Origin: Wurfbainia villosa
Lineage: Eukaryota > Streptophyta > Magnoliopsida > Zingiberales > Zingiberaceae
Assembly (NCBI GenBank): GCA_025175895.1
Contig: CM046008.1
Coordinates: 28,289,255 to 28,353,254 of the forward strand
Direction: 5' to 3'
Length of the DNA: 64,000 bases
Part shown: one piece after another, positions 10,470 to 21,760 of the stretch
Layout of the letters: the number at the start of each line of letters is the position of its first letter
How positions within the stretch are numbered: the first letter of the stretch is position 1
The notes under the pieces: generated by a model
Told to the model about the DNA's origin: nothing
The model's input: the letters and a program-made list of their open reading frames with translations, nothing else
The model's database searches: none
Position numbers and translations under genes: made by a program

Positions 10470-11337
10470 ACTTTGAAGACTCAGTTGAAGACTGTCGATG
10501 TTGTTTCGAGAGGATGATGTGAAATCTTGACAGCAGAGATCATCACAAAAGATTGAATTATCACACCAACAGTGATCTACCACCTCAAACATAGTTGGAG
10601 CTCATTGATACCTCCATCCGGGAGAAGCAAGTTACTCAGCAGTGTCAGTAGAAGACATCTTAGAAGACTCATGCAGACAACAACGGTTACCTCCCCAGAC
10701 GTGGATTTGCTTTGTACATAGGAGAGAGTATACAACGATGGTCGTATCTAATATGTATTCTTCAGTTGCAAATATATTATTAGTAGAGTTGGAGCGTGCT
10801 ACGAGGTTGGTAGTTCTTCAGTACCTTACAATCGGTGGTGTACTCGTTACTAGTACAACGATGTTTGCCACCTTCATTGCAGTCGATTGGTTTGTATCTC
10901 AGCTTCAGCAGCTGATTTCATTTCCTTCAGAGTAGTCTTGTGCACCTACATGAGCTCAATCACCAAGAGCAGAGGTTGGATGGGTTTACATCTTTGCTTG
11001 AGAGGAGATGTAGTGGACCGAAGGATTGATTAATTAAGATATTACTTTAGTTTATCCTATTCGTGGATATAGTGAGAGATACTAGTAGTTTACAGGCATC
11101 TTTGTCTGGAACATTCTTAGTTTGGATTAGAAGGGTTCCTATACATCGACTTAGGAGTCGGTGGTATCTCTACTGTCAGGTGAGATGTTGACCAATGACC
11201 AAGAAGTCAAGGGATGCCCTTAGATTTTGATAGACATATTTTTACTATAGACATATCCTTACGGATGGTTAAATTGTTAAAATTACGGTATGATATATCT
11301 CTCGGAGGTGCATATAATCCAAGAGTATTCGGGTGCA

Positions 11338-12120
11338 GTTTCGGATGAACCCCTAGGCTTGCCATTGCATAGGCAAGTGGAGTATACGATCGGAGTGATT
11401 TCGGAAATAGTTTCGATACTAAAGACCTAATATTGGGAGAAAATTTTGGATGATTACATTACCGATTGAGGTAATGATATTTTAGAGCCAAATATATGTA
11501 CTTATGGTGAGTTGGCTGAGGGTTGGTGTAAAGCTCACAAAGTAATTGAAGCTCGTGATGTACTCAAGGCAATGTCATTCAATTAGTTGTGAGCCAAATC
11601 GAGTTGTTTTGATACATTGATCGGTTTTGCAAAGTTGGCAAGGTTGATGATGCATAGGAGATATTTGTTAGAATGACGATTCTTCTAGGAAATAATTTTA
11701 TTGGTATCAATGTTGCACTATGGAAATTGGAAGAATGTAAGTTGCAATTATAGGAGGTGTTAGATGGGATATTTAACTGTCCCAGTATTTCTTCTCGAGA
11801 AGATTTTGAACACTTTGTTGAGAGAGAGATGGACCTTTGAGGTTATGCATCGATTATCGATGATGGAATGCAGTAGTTATTGAAAATGAATATCCTTCAT
11901 TGTGGATAGATGATCTGTTTAGATCAGTTAAATGACACCTGTGTATATTATAGGGTTGATTTATAATTGGTGTGTTGATATTGTAATGACATGGTGTCAT
12001 ACAATTATCATTGTCGTTGTGATGATTGATATATCATCAGCTTAGAGTAAAAGGATGCGGGTGTGTAGAAAATGATATTTCATACTTGGTATGAATTTTA
12101 TGAGCTTTGGATAATATGGT
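11338..12120 (+). pseudogene. pol: Gypsy reverse transcriptase remnant interrupted by a PPR-like segment (G1)
   Basis: The N-terminal part reads VSDEPLGLPLHRQVEYTIG (11338 on), matching gypsy RT consensus DELPGLPP-R-VEF-I. The consensus then stops and a PPR-like segment (11485-11675) intervenes. RT resumes near 11718 with LEECKLQLQEVLDGI and CPSIS, matching ELKELK-QLQELLDKGFIRPS, followed by the decayed VKK-DG and IDYR region and YHQLRVKG at 12031. The catalytic YVDD box is not seen. G2 has the same order at 39535-40330. Confidence 0.68.
11485..11675 (+). pseudogene. Captured pentatricopeptide-repeat (PPR) fragment (G1 copy)
   Basis: In frame from 11485: EPN, then TYGELAEGWCKAHKVIEARD and VLKAM. 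After two stops and a frame change come CEPNRVV, DT-LID, RFCKVGKVDDA and EIFVRM. This fits two consecutive 35-residue PPR motifs (consensus TYN-LI-G-CK-GK--EA---F--M---G--PN). PPR proteins bind organellar RNA in plants; nothing in gypsy pol looks like this. The segment has stops, so it is a dead fragment. The same segment occurs in G2 (39685-39879), so capture preceded amplification. The assignment rests on family consensus from memory. Confidence 0.65.
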
Positions 12121-12929
12121 TAGACTTATTGACAATTTATTCGTCCATGTACTTGAGGAATCGAGTATCCTGGAAGCGGTTGGATCAGTTTGTGGCTGTT
12201 GGAGTTGCATAACTTAGCCACTGTTGATGGTGATAGTTGGAGTTGCGCACTCGGCCATCGTAGATGGTAGTTTCCTTGTATGGATTTCATTATCACCGTA
12301 GATGTGAATAGGATGCTCTAGCGATACTATACCACTGACTTGTTGGACTAAGAAGATGATGAAAATTCACTTGGTCAAAAGCTTGTGAACCCAGTTTTCA
12401 GGACCTAAACAGTGGTTAAATTTTGCACGAGTATTAGTTAATTTTTTTGGTGTGGATGGAAGGGTATTTCACTCAGTTTCATCATTTCAGGGATTGGAGA
12501 TTCTGATGTAATTGAAGAGACGTATCCTAAGCTTACGATAGTTGAGGAACTACGAGATAAGCTATCATACAAATGACGGGAACTTAGCAGTTAGTACCTT
12601 GTTTTGTAAATGTATGGAGCAGTAATGCTCATGGAGTTTTGGCTAGCTACTGTGTAGCTACTATAGAGTTACTGGAATACGAACAGTTGCAACAAGGGAG
12701 ATTGGTCTTTATAGTCTCCCAGTCACTTGCAGTTTCATGTAGTAGAGTGGATTTTAGATAGTAGATTGATTTCTCTTATGAGAAAGCAATTTTTCATCTC
12801 TGAAAAGGATAGTGGTTTCCAGAGTTGTTTCAGTTTCAGGATGAGTTACTTTAGAAGACTCGTTATTCGAGAATTGTGAGTTATTCGGAGTGTACCCGAG
12901 AATAGTGAGTGTTGAAATGTTCTTGGTGG

Positions 12930-13435
12930 TGGAACGACATGTAGAACATGGTTGATTTCATAGGTTGATGTGTTAACTAGTGAGAGTGGAATACTAGTAA
13001 TCAGCAAGGTTGTGTATCGAGATGGAAATGGTAGCCTAGTACGATGGAGTGTGTTGTGAGATTATCTAAAATTCGGAAAGGACTTGATACGATTTTGATA
13101 ATCGATGGCCGATTAGTCAAGTCCGCTCATTTTCTTCCGAGCTGTAAGAGGGATTTAATTGGATCGATTGATGAAATTATATCCATGGAGTATCCTTGAG
13201 TATCACTTCTGATAGAGATTCATGGTTCACCTCACGATTCTGAAAAAGTCTCCAACAAGTCACGGATATAGAGCTCCACTCGGGTACGATTAATTACTTT
13301 TTTGATAGATGGTCAATATGAAGGTACTATTCATATTTTGGAAGGTTTGTTGGAAGCATGCGTGCTAGATTTTAGAGGCCATGTGAGAGCTAGAAAATAA
13401 TATTCGAGCTCAGTACCCCCACTTGGTTATTTGAG
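12930..13435 (+). pseudogene. pol: Gypsy integrase and C-terminal remnant (G1)
   Basis: From 12930 the zinc-binding region is recognisable (NDM-NMVDF, matching the DI-DFV-RC--CQ pattern). At about 13078 comes LDTILIIDGRLVKSAHFLP, the integrase core consensus D-I-VVVDRLTKSAHFLP with the catalytic Asp region altered. At 13310 follows DGQYEGTIHILEGLLEACVL, matching DGQ-ERTIQ-LEDMLRACV. The tail near 13411 reads YPHLF, the usual end of Tekay/Del polyproteins. Several frames and stops are involved. Confidence 0.7.
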
Positions 13436-13530
13436 ATGTGTGACTTTTCTCAAAATATTTGAGTTGATTGTTGTGACATCTCTTACTCATCGTACTTGAG
13501 TAAGAAATTTGGAGACCAAATTTTTATTAG

Positions 13531-13541
13531 TGGGGGGAGAA
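13531..13541 (+). other. Polypurine tract of G1
   Basis: TGGGGGGAGAA immediately precedes the LTR and would prime plus-strand DNA synthesis. G2 has TGGGGGAGAA at the same place (41951-41960). Confidence 0.8.
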
Positions 13542-15007
13542 TATAAGATATCGAGAAAAAAAATCCTTTGTTAATTAAGAAATTATTTTATATAATTTCC
13601 CAAGAATTTTTAGGAATTTTTCTGAATTTAAACAGAAGTTTTATAGATATTTTTATGTGGATAAAGAGAATAAGCTTTTGGAAAGCCTATTTAGACTATC
13701 CGCTATTAAAGAATTAATTAGGTTAATTAACCTAGGTTATAAGTTAACCCTATGTTTGTTTTCCCCGATCCCGATCTTAATTGCGATTTTCCTCCTCCCA
13801 GCTGCAACCGCGAGTCCCTCTTCTTCCTCCCGCTCGATTTCTTGTCGATCTCCGCCCTTTCTTCGTCGAGCTCGAGTCGCCGCCGTCACTTGGGGCATTC
13901 CTGCGCCTTCAATCTCAGCTGGACAACATCGTCGTCTTCTTCCCTACGCTGCCAGTAGCCGCGACCTTCGCACATCGCCACCCACAACACCGTCAACGTC
14001 TTTGCTTGCTGCCCACGTGCCCATCGCCTTGGTCATCGTCGCCTCCCCGAGCCAGCTCCACAGCCACACCTCTTCTTCTTCCTCGATCGCATGTTGCCCT
14101 CTTCTACAGCTTTGTCGTCGGAGATCTCTAACTAAACACCTTTGCCCCAGCCACCACCTGGATTATCGTTCTGTCACCGCTAGGGCTGATCGCTTTGGCC
14201 GTAGCATTTCCGATTTAGGATCGATCTTGTCTCCACTCATTCTGTCAGCCTTCGTAGCTAGCTGGGTTCCTTGGTTGCTTCTGTTTCTTCTCGGTGGATC
14301 GACCAGTTAACTTGATACATCCCATATGTTCCTAGTTTTAGGTAAGTTGTTGGAAATCCCAGTTACCTCTGCATTGGGATATTGATGTGGAATTTGTAGA
14401 TCGGAGGAAATGTGGATGTTTTGTGGTTATAGGTGTTCAGCTGTGATGTTGCTGTGACGGGGAAGGACTCTACTACCTTTATGCATGACGATTTAAAGGC
14501 TCGGATTTGTCAATCGGTTGTTGTGAAGCAATTCCATCTGATTTCTGGTAATTCCTTTATTCTCTTGTGCTATGAATTATGTTGGAGATCGAAACGGCCG
14601 GCTAGAGGGGGTGAATAGCCCTCAATCGATGGATGTCGTAATTCGCTCGTTCTCGTTGCGTTGCTTGTCTATGATTGTCGTTAGCGCAGCGGAAACAATA
14701 AAACAAGAATAATTAAACAAATAAAGACAAAGCAAAAGAAATAGACAATGCTAACACAAGGTCGTAACGTGGTTCACGGCTACGCCGCTAATCCACGATC
14801 CCGATTCGTCCGAGGTGAATCACTCCTCCAAAGCCAATCCACTAATGGTCTCTCCTTTGCACCAAGCTAGGTGGAGGTAACCTTCACAATTTCTCTTCTT
14901 ACAATAGAATGGAAATAAAGAAAGTAAGAAAGTGGAAAACCCCTTAGAGCACTTTGGGAGAAGATTAGAGCATAAGCATTAGCCTCCCAAAGCCCCATCC
15001 CCTTCCT

Positions 15008-15017
15008 CTTTATAGAG
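15008..15017 (-). promoter_or_regulatory. TATA box of B1 3' LTR
   Basis: On the minus strand CTCTATAAAG; the other LTR has the same box at 19275-19284. This is the probable core promoter of the LTR. Confidence 0.5.
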
Positions 15018-15047
15018 AAGAGGGTTTCTTCCCGTTGACACAGGAGC

Positions 15048-15380
15048 AGTCGATTGATGCCCCGATCAGTCGACTGGTCCTGTAGCCATTGCTCAATAAC
15101 GACCACTTTCCACGTTGGATTTCATCCAACGGTACTGGCATCAGTCGACTGATATTACCATCAGTCGACTGATGCTCGAGCAGTCGAGTGCTCCGCGAAG
15201 TCGACTACATTTTGCCGTCTGCAGTCTTGTGATCATTGTCATTCCACAGCGATCGACGTCGACATCGATCGACCGATCCATGGCGATGACTACAAAGCAC
15301 TAAACCCTAGTCTTAAACCAGTCGAACCGAGTTCGACTCAGAGTAGTCGACTGCCAGTCCATGGCAGTCGACTGGTGTCG
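15048..15380. repeat. CAGTCGACTG cluster in B1 left LTR
   Basis: It has several perfect copies (for example in 15140-15175 and near 15362) and close variants. Its counterpart in the right LTR of the same element, 19375-19610, is strongly altered. Confidence 0.85.
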
Positions 15381-15822
15381 GGAAAACTCATCCGACACTT
15401 AGCCAAATGACCAAGTTTCACCTAAGAGATACCCCTCCCCGGGTTACATTTGCTCACTCTCATCCCTCATAGTCCCTCGCCTTCTAAGTTCTCTTCGTTC
15501 GCGGCCATGTCCCTCGGCAGCATCAGGCGCACGGCTCTGCAATGCTCCTTCGCGTCTCTTGCCTCGAAGTCTACTTCCTCCGGCTTCACTCCAAGGTTCT
15601 CGTCCGGCGGTCCCTCGGATGCTCCAAGCGCACGACTTCCGCAAAGCTATCCTTCACCGACTCAAGGACCGAGTCATGAGATGTGAAACTCGCCACGACT
15701 CCATGTGCGAATTACTAAGTCCTGCATGACTTCAATGCACATATCAAATCAACATAACAAACTAACTTAAACCCTTTGCCACACACATCAAAACCTAATC
15801 ATGGCAAGAAATTGCCCTAACA

Positions 15823-15836
15823 ATCTCCCCCTTTTT
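15823..15836 (-). other. Polypurine tract of B1
   Basis: The plus strand reads ATCTCCCCCTTTTT next to the LTR; on the element's strand it is the purine run AAAAAGGGGGAGAT. Confidence 0.85.
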
Positions 15837-17054
15837 GATGTGTGGCAATTCGTTTAAGTTAGATAAGAACATTTGATAAAAATTTCTAAGGAAAGAAAGC
15901 ATGTAAACATAAACATGATATAGAAACATGCAACTCCCCCTTAATCCATGAAACTCTCTCTCCCCCTTTCATAATTTACTTAAACATAATCATTTCTCCC
16001 CCTTTGACACCATCAAAAAGATTAACACTAAGTTATAAACTCATGGCATCAAGTATAATTGAAGGAAAATACAAAAAATTAGTCTAAAACCTGAATTCGG
16101 CCTTAACTAGTCTGATTTTCAGGCCACCACTGATCGTTCAGTTTAGAACTGATTGAGCACGCTAATTTCGTAACATTAAAAATTTCAAAAAATTCAAAAA
16201 ATCATGAAATTTGGAGAACATATTTCTTGTAAGATTATTTATCAGTGAAAAATAGGTCTTCATGAAAAATCATTATATTTTCACGTATTTTCCAAAAATC
16301 CAAAAGGTTTAAAAACCACTAGGTTTTTTATCATGTGAGTATCAAGTTTAACACCTAGTTTTGGTTCCAATTGTTTCAAAACATGAATACATAGATTTTA
16401 GATTAAGAAATTGTTTTGAAAACATATGAAATATCCAACCATGATCTTTGGGCAATATGTCTATGAATTAAACTTAAGTCTTCCCCATGATTGGTCTATT
16501 ATTGCTATTTTGATACTTTAAATGACCATCTAAATGCCATAGGCATTAGTGGACATTTGTATCATCCTAACATCTCACCCATGCTAAGTTTTCAATCAAA
16601 GTAGCCTATGGTGAGTGTGAGATGCATCCTAGAGGGTATTTGTATATACTTAACCATTATATTCATACAATTCTATCAAGGTTAAGTATCATCCTAACAC
16701 TTAACATGATCATAAAGACATATATGACTTAAATTCATATTATGATCATGAAACACATGTATTCATTGAATTGTTATCATGCATTAGGTATTATATCATG
16801 ATAATAAGCAAATATTACCTAAAGCATGATTTAAGTCCTATTTCTCATGATTATGTGCCAAATATCAAAATCATAAATCATGATTGCAGATATACATAAC
16901 AATTTCATTAAATATCATGATTTAAGCATTATTATCTATTTATGGGCACATTATCATCACCCAACACTATTTCAAAAATGTTGTCCCGCTATCCTAAGTC
17001 AACCAAAAATAAGATATAGGTAAATTCCATTTGGTTGACTATCCTAGGATTTTC
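15837..17054 (-). other. Non-coding 3' internal region of B1
   Basis: About 1.2 kb of AT-rich sequence lies between the gag stop and the polypurine tract. No open frame resembles protease, integrase, reverse transcriptase or RNase H. A long non-coding stretch at this position is shared with copia A3 and C1. Confidence 0.75.
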
Positions 17055-18782
17055 CTAACCCTTAAGGATGGATTTTGGAACCCAAAATAGGTTCTTTCCT
17101 ATGGGGTTCACAAGATACTCCTTGGGGATCCATTTCCTAGCTATTATCTTCTTTTTATCTTGTCCCCTAGCAATTAGGCATTTGTAGGCCTTTTCATTTT
17201 TGTTTTCTTTATAACCTAGGCCTTTTTTGTTGAAGCTAGCTCTTTGGCTCCCTATGATCCTGTTCAAGGTGTTGGAGCCTATAGTGAATTTTTCTAGGGC
17301 TTTGGTTAAATAATCTACCTTTTCCCTTAAATCCCTATTTTCATCCATGCATGCATCACTAACATTAAATGGCATATATTCATGTGAGCATGCATCATCA
17401 TGACAAGAAGAAACATTTTCACTTTCATTTAAGCATGCTTTTTCTAGTTTATTTTCTAAGTCCTTAATTTGATCTAGCATGCTCTTATTCTTTTTCTTAG
17501 CTCTAAATAAATCCTTAGTAAGACTAGAAATCATGGAAACTATCTTATGGGGTGAAAGGTTAGTTACCATAGTTTCCATGTCCTCTTCTTCTTCGGATGA
17601 GGAGGTAGAGGAGGCTCCCCCTTCATTTGAGCTCTCTCCACTTGAGCTTGATTCTTCATTTTCGGTGGAAGAGCAATCCAAATCGTCGAAGGCCATCAAT
17701 GCAAGGTTGGAGTAGACTTGTTCCTCTTCTTCGGATGAAGATGAGGAAGGAAGATCATCCCATGTCTTTGCTTTGAATGTCTTGGCCTTCCCCTTTTCTT
17801 TAGCCTTCTTCTCTTCTTCCTTCTTTTTGCTCCCCTTTTTCTTCTTCTTTTCTTCTTTCTTTTTCCTCTCTTCCTTGCTCTTGTTTAGGAGGGGACAATT
17901 GTCCCTTATATGTCCTTCCCCTTGACAATTGTAGCAAATGACCTTCCCCCTAGGTCTTCTTCTCCTATCATGAGATTTATTAAATTGAAAACCTTTTAAA
18001 GCATGCCTTACCCTCCTTACCATATACGCTTCTTCCGTGCTATCCATGGAGGAGGAGGAGGATGCTTCATCATCGGAGGAGGAGGGGATCTCTATCTTCT
18101 TCTTCCCCTTGTTGGCCATCAAGGCTACTCCTCTTGAAGGTTGGATTCTTGGCTCTTCAACTATTCCTTCAAGTCTTGTTTCATGAAGCTCCATTGTTGA
18201 GAAGAACTCCTCCAAGGTGCTCACTTCTAAATTCTTGGAGATATAAAATGAGTCCACCATGGAGGTCCATCTTGAGGACCGGGGAAAGGCATCTATGGCC
18301 TTCATTACCATATCCCGGTTGGAGAGCTTTTCTCCAACACTTGTTAGCCCAATTAATATTTCTTTAAACCTAGAATGTAATGATGTTACCTTTTCTCCCT
18401 TTTCCAATTTGATATTTGATAGTTGGGAGCGGAGGAGGTCTCTCCTTACAAGTTTGGCTTCCGGAGTGCCTTCATGAAGTTCAACCAATCTCTCCCACAT
18501 CTCCTTGGCACTTGAGCATTACCCAATTCGATTGATCTCTTGTTGGAGGAGCACATTGAAGAGATGGTGCTTGGCTTTTGAGTTTGCAATGTGCTCTTCC
18601 CTTTGCTTTTTGGTCCACCTAGATTTCTCTATTGGCTTCCCTTCTTCATCCCTAGGCAAAATGAAACCGGATTCCATTGTAATCATAATATCAAAATCCG
18701 TTTCGAAAAATACCTCCATTCTCTTTTTCCACCAAGTGAATTCTCCTTCAAACTTCGGTGGATGAATATTGGAGCCAGCCAT
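17055..18782 (-). pseudogene. gag: Copia gag (family B), one nonsense codon in an otherwise open 576-codon frame
   Basis: The ATG at 18782 lies 50 bases after the primer-binding site and gives MAGSNIHPPKFEGEF. One frame runs to 17055 with a single TAA at 18519-18521. Domains: N-terminal copia gag domain (TWWKKRMEVFF), UBN2-like region (MWERLVELHEG, LRSQLSNIKLEKGE, TRLEGI), a basic stretch, the zinc knuckle CYNCQGEGHIRDNC, a Lys/Glu-rich and Ser/Glu-rich tail, a coiled-coil-like segment (LTKDLFRAKKKNKSMLDQI), then GLGYK and WIPKEYLVNP with FWVPKS at the end. In related copia proteins that last motif precedes the protease; here a stop follows. The product would be a particle protein. With one stop in 576 codons it is young or under selection. 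Confidence 0.88.
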
Positions 18783-18831
18783 CTTTTGATGAAGTGCTTG
18801 TTGCGGAGGTTAGTCCTCGACAAGTGACTTG

Positions 18832-18843
18832 GCTCTGATACCA
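18832..18843 (-). other. Primer-binding site of B1
   Basis: GCTCTGATACCA on the plus strand is TGGTATCAGAGC on the element's strand, two bases inside the right LTR. Confidence 0.92.
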
Positions 18844-18845
18844 CT

Positions 18846-20044
18846 TGTTGGAGATCGAAACGACCGACTAGAGGGGGGTGAATAGCCCTCAATCGATGGA
18901 TGTCGTAATTCGCTCATTCTCGTTGCGTTGCTTGTCTACGATTGTCGTTAGCACAGTGGAAACAACAAAACAAGAATAATTAAACAAATAAAGACAAAGC
19001 AAAAGAAATAGACAATGCTAACACAAGGTCGTAACGTGGTTTACGGCTACGCCGCTAATCCACGATCCCGATTCGTCCTCGGTGAATCACTCCGCCAAAA
19101 CCAATCACTATTGGTCTCTCCTTTGCACCAAGCTAGGTGGAGGTAACCTTCACAATTTCTCTTCTTACAATAGAATGGAAATAAAGCAAGTAAGAAGAGT
19201 GGAAAAACCCTTAGAGCACTTTGGGAGAAGATTAGAGCATAAGCATTAGCCTCCCAAAGCCCCATCCCCTTCCTCTTTATAGAGGAAGAGGGCTTCTTCC
19301 CGTTGACACAGGAGCAGTCGACTGATACCCCGATCAGTCGACTGGTCTTGTATCCGTTGCCCAATAACGACCGCTTTCCATGTTGGATTTCATCCAGCGA
19401 TGCGCATCACCGATCGATATTACCATCGATCGTGATGCTCGGCGTCGAGTGCTCGCGGTCGACTACATTACATGCGTGCCGTGCAGTCTTGGCCGATCAT
19501 TGCCGGTCCATGGCGGTCGCGCCAAGCACTAAACCTAGTCTTAAACCCGGTCGACCGAGTTCGACTCCGGATCATTGCCGGTCCATGGCGGATGGGTGTG
19601 TCTGAAAACTCATCCGACACTTAGCCAAATGGCCAAGTTTCACCTAAGAGCTACCCCTCCTCGGGTTACATTCGCTCACTCTCATCCCTCGGAGTCCCTC
19701 GCCTTCGAAGTTCTCTTCGTTCGCGGCCACGTCCCTCGGCAGCATCAGGCGCACGGCTCTGCAATGCTCCTTCGCGTCTCTTGCCTCGAAGTCTACTTCC
19801 TCCGGCTTCACTCCAAGCTTCTCGTCCGGCGGTCCCTCAGATGCTCCAAGCGCACGGCTTCCACAAAGCTATCCTTCACCGACTCAAGGACCGAGTCATG
19901 AGATGTGAAACTCGTCACGGCTCCATGTGCGAATTACTAAGTCCTGCACGACTTCAATGCACATATCAAATCAACATAACAAACTAACTTAAACCCTTTG
20001 CCACACACATCAAAACCTAATCATGGCAAGAGATTTCCCTAACA
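18846..20044 (-). repeat. 5' LTR of copia B1 with altered palindrome block
   Basis: 1199 bp, starting TGTTGGAGATCGAAACG and ending CCCTAACA. Outside 19375-19610 it is nearly identical to the left LTR. Inside that block it is shorter by about 44 bp and most CAGTCGACTG palindromes read as GATCGAT-like remnants. Confidence 0.9.
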
Positions 20045-21576
20045 AATTAAGGATTGGAAATGTGTTGTAAGATAGGTTGTGATATGATGTTCTACAGTTA
20101 ATTGTTAGATGATAAGTACTAGTTGTGGAATGTGGTTGTTTATGTTGGAGGATTATGGGATGTTAATAATGTTGGAGTTATATGCAGTGTAAGAAGATTG
20201 TAATTTAAGTGTTGTGATTATAGATTGGATTTACAACTAATCTTATCGGTGATATTATTATAGCAGATTAGATGTAAGAGGTTAAATCCTCATGTGATTA
20301 GTTAGGTTAAAGGGATAACTTAATTGATTAGGTTTTGATTCCAATATTAGAATATGCAGTGTAATCTGGCTATCCTCGTATGTTAATTGTAGGACTTTGA
20401 TTTGGGATAGTCTCTCGACGTGGAGATTTGTTGGGTATGAGTTATACATCAGGTGGGTAATATTCTACCCTGGTCAGGTAGTTGATTATTCTTAGTGCAT
20501 GATATTTATGTTGACAATATCTTTACCTTGACTCCACTCTTATTTAATCATGTACTTGATACTTAGTCTTTGCACTTTGAGATATACTGTTGTTATCTAT
20601 CGTTCATCGTTGTTATAAATTACCAATGGGTATGTAGCTGAGTATGGTTGTAGTCTTGACTTGTGTCGTCAGGATTAATCATCCGGGGTTGGGTGATGTC
20701 CTTAAGGTAGAGTTGATGGTCATTTCATCTTCCTTTTTGTTGTATATATACCTACTACGAATCATGTAGTCGTGTATGGACATGTAGTTTGTCGATAGAG
20801 TGTCGCTACAGACTGGAGGTCCTAGCTTGGTTATTGTCAGTTATATATGCCTCTTTATAGAATAGAGAGTGTGTTGTGGATATATGTGTGTTGTCGTGCA
20901 TTCATTTCATTTACATGCATGCTGGCGACTTGGTCTCCCTTGTGGTTGAGAGGGTCGTCAGTCATCCTGCCTCCCAGGTTACTCGTGGAGGAGTAACTGG
21001 TGTGAGGGCAGAGCATTTGTTGTGCCGCACTCACCCCACTATTGACAGTGGTAGTTGGAGTTGCGTGCAATTGTCCTAGGTGTATGACACTCGACCACTC
21101 ATGGGTAGTATCAGTCGGAGTGGCCAGCAGCAGGGACCCCCGTTGTGTAGCTTATAACTCTTTAGCTTATCGCTACTTATTCATACTGCCCACTCGGCCA
21201 CTCGAGAGCAGTGGTTGTTGTTGAGTTGGGACAGTTGTCATGTCGTGCCACCTAGGCCACACTGGGGTCGTGGTAGCGAGTGGGGTGCACATGCATGACC
21301 ATGCATTTGCATTGCCATGTGTGAGGGCATTTGCATATATATACATATACAAATACTTATGTATATATATGAGTGAGTGTGAGCAGTATATATAGATACA
21401 GTCTATATATATGTGCTTGTTGTGTTGTTGCATTTGTTTGTGCTATGTTTGCTGTATTTGATTGTACATCATCCTGCATGTTATTTGCATGATCTATACT
21501 ATTGTGTGTGGGATACTAGTTGATGACTTGGACCGGACGATTGTCACTACAAAAAAATGAGGCATTTGGATCGGAA

Positions 21577-21760
21577 ATTTAGAAGCGGTTGGGAAAATGA
21601 TGGTAAAGGAGGGGCTTTTAGAAGCGGTTTTCTTAACCGGTGCTAATACGGCTTCAATTGATTTTTTTTTAAGCGGATGATTTTTCGATTCTATTGCGTA
21701 TGTTTAGAATCGGTTAACAAACGGCTCTATATAAATTTTATAGGAGCGGTTAACAAACGG
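21577..21760. repeat. Left subterminal repeats of the CACTA element
   Basis: TTTAGAAGCGGTT-like units near 21577, 21617, 21706 and 21740. Confidence 0.8.

Larger units (their letters stand above)
14580..15822 (-). repeat. 3' LTR of copia B1
   Basis: TGTTGGAGATCGAAACG to GCCCTAACA, 1243 bp, next to the polypurine tract. It contains the CTAGAGGGGGTGAATAG motif (14602-14618), a TATA-like box and an intact palindrome block (15048-15380). Confidence 0.9.
14580..20044 (-). mobile_element. Copia-type retrotransposon B1 (TR-GAG-like, complete ends)
   Basis: LTRs at 14580-15822 and 18846-20044 enclose 3.0 kb that encode gag only. The TSD AATTA flanks it exactly (14575-14579 and 20045-20049), and the unoccupied site is visible in inverse at 8916-8920. 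Orientation is minus: the primer-binding site (18832-18843) and gag start lie next to the right LTR, and the polypurine tract lies next to the left LTR. Without pol it must have moved using enzymes from another copia element. Confidence 0.92.

Noticed and set aside
9208..13541. G1 as an ordinary gypsy element with a lost 5' LTR
   Set aside because: A simple deletion does not explain why a TRIM LTR precedes the primer site and the rest of the same TRIM follows the gypsy LTR's own primer site.
17479..18477. Antisense open frames opposite the B1 gag
   Set aside because: They are shadows of the Ser/Glu/Lys-rich gag codons and show no domain.
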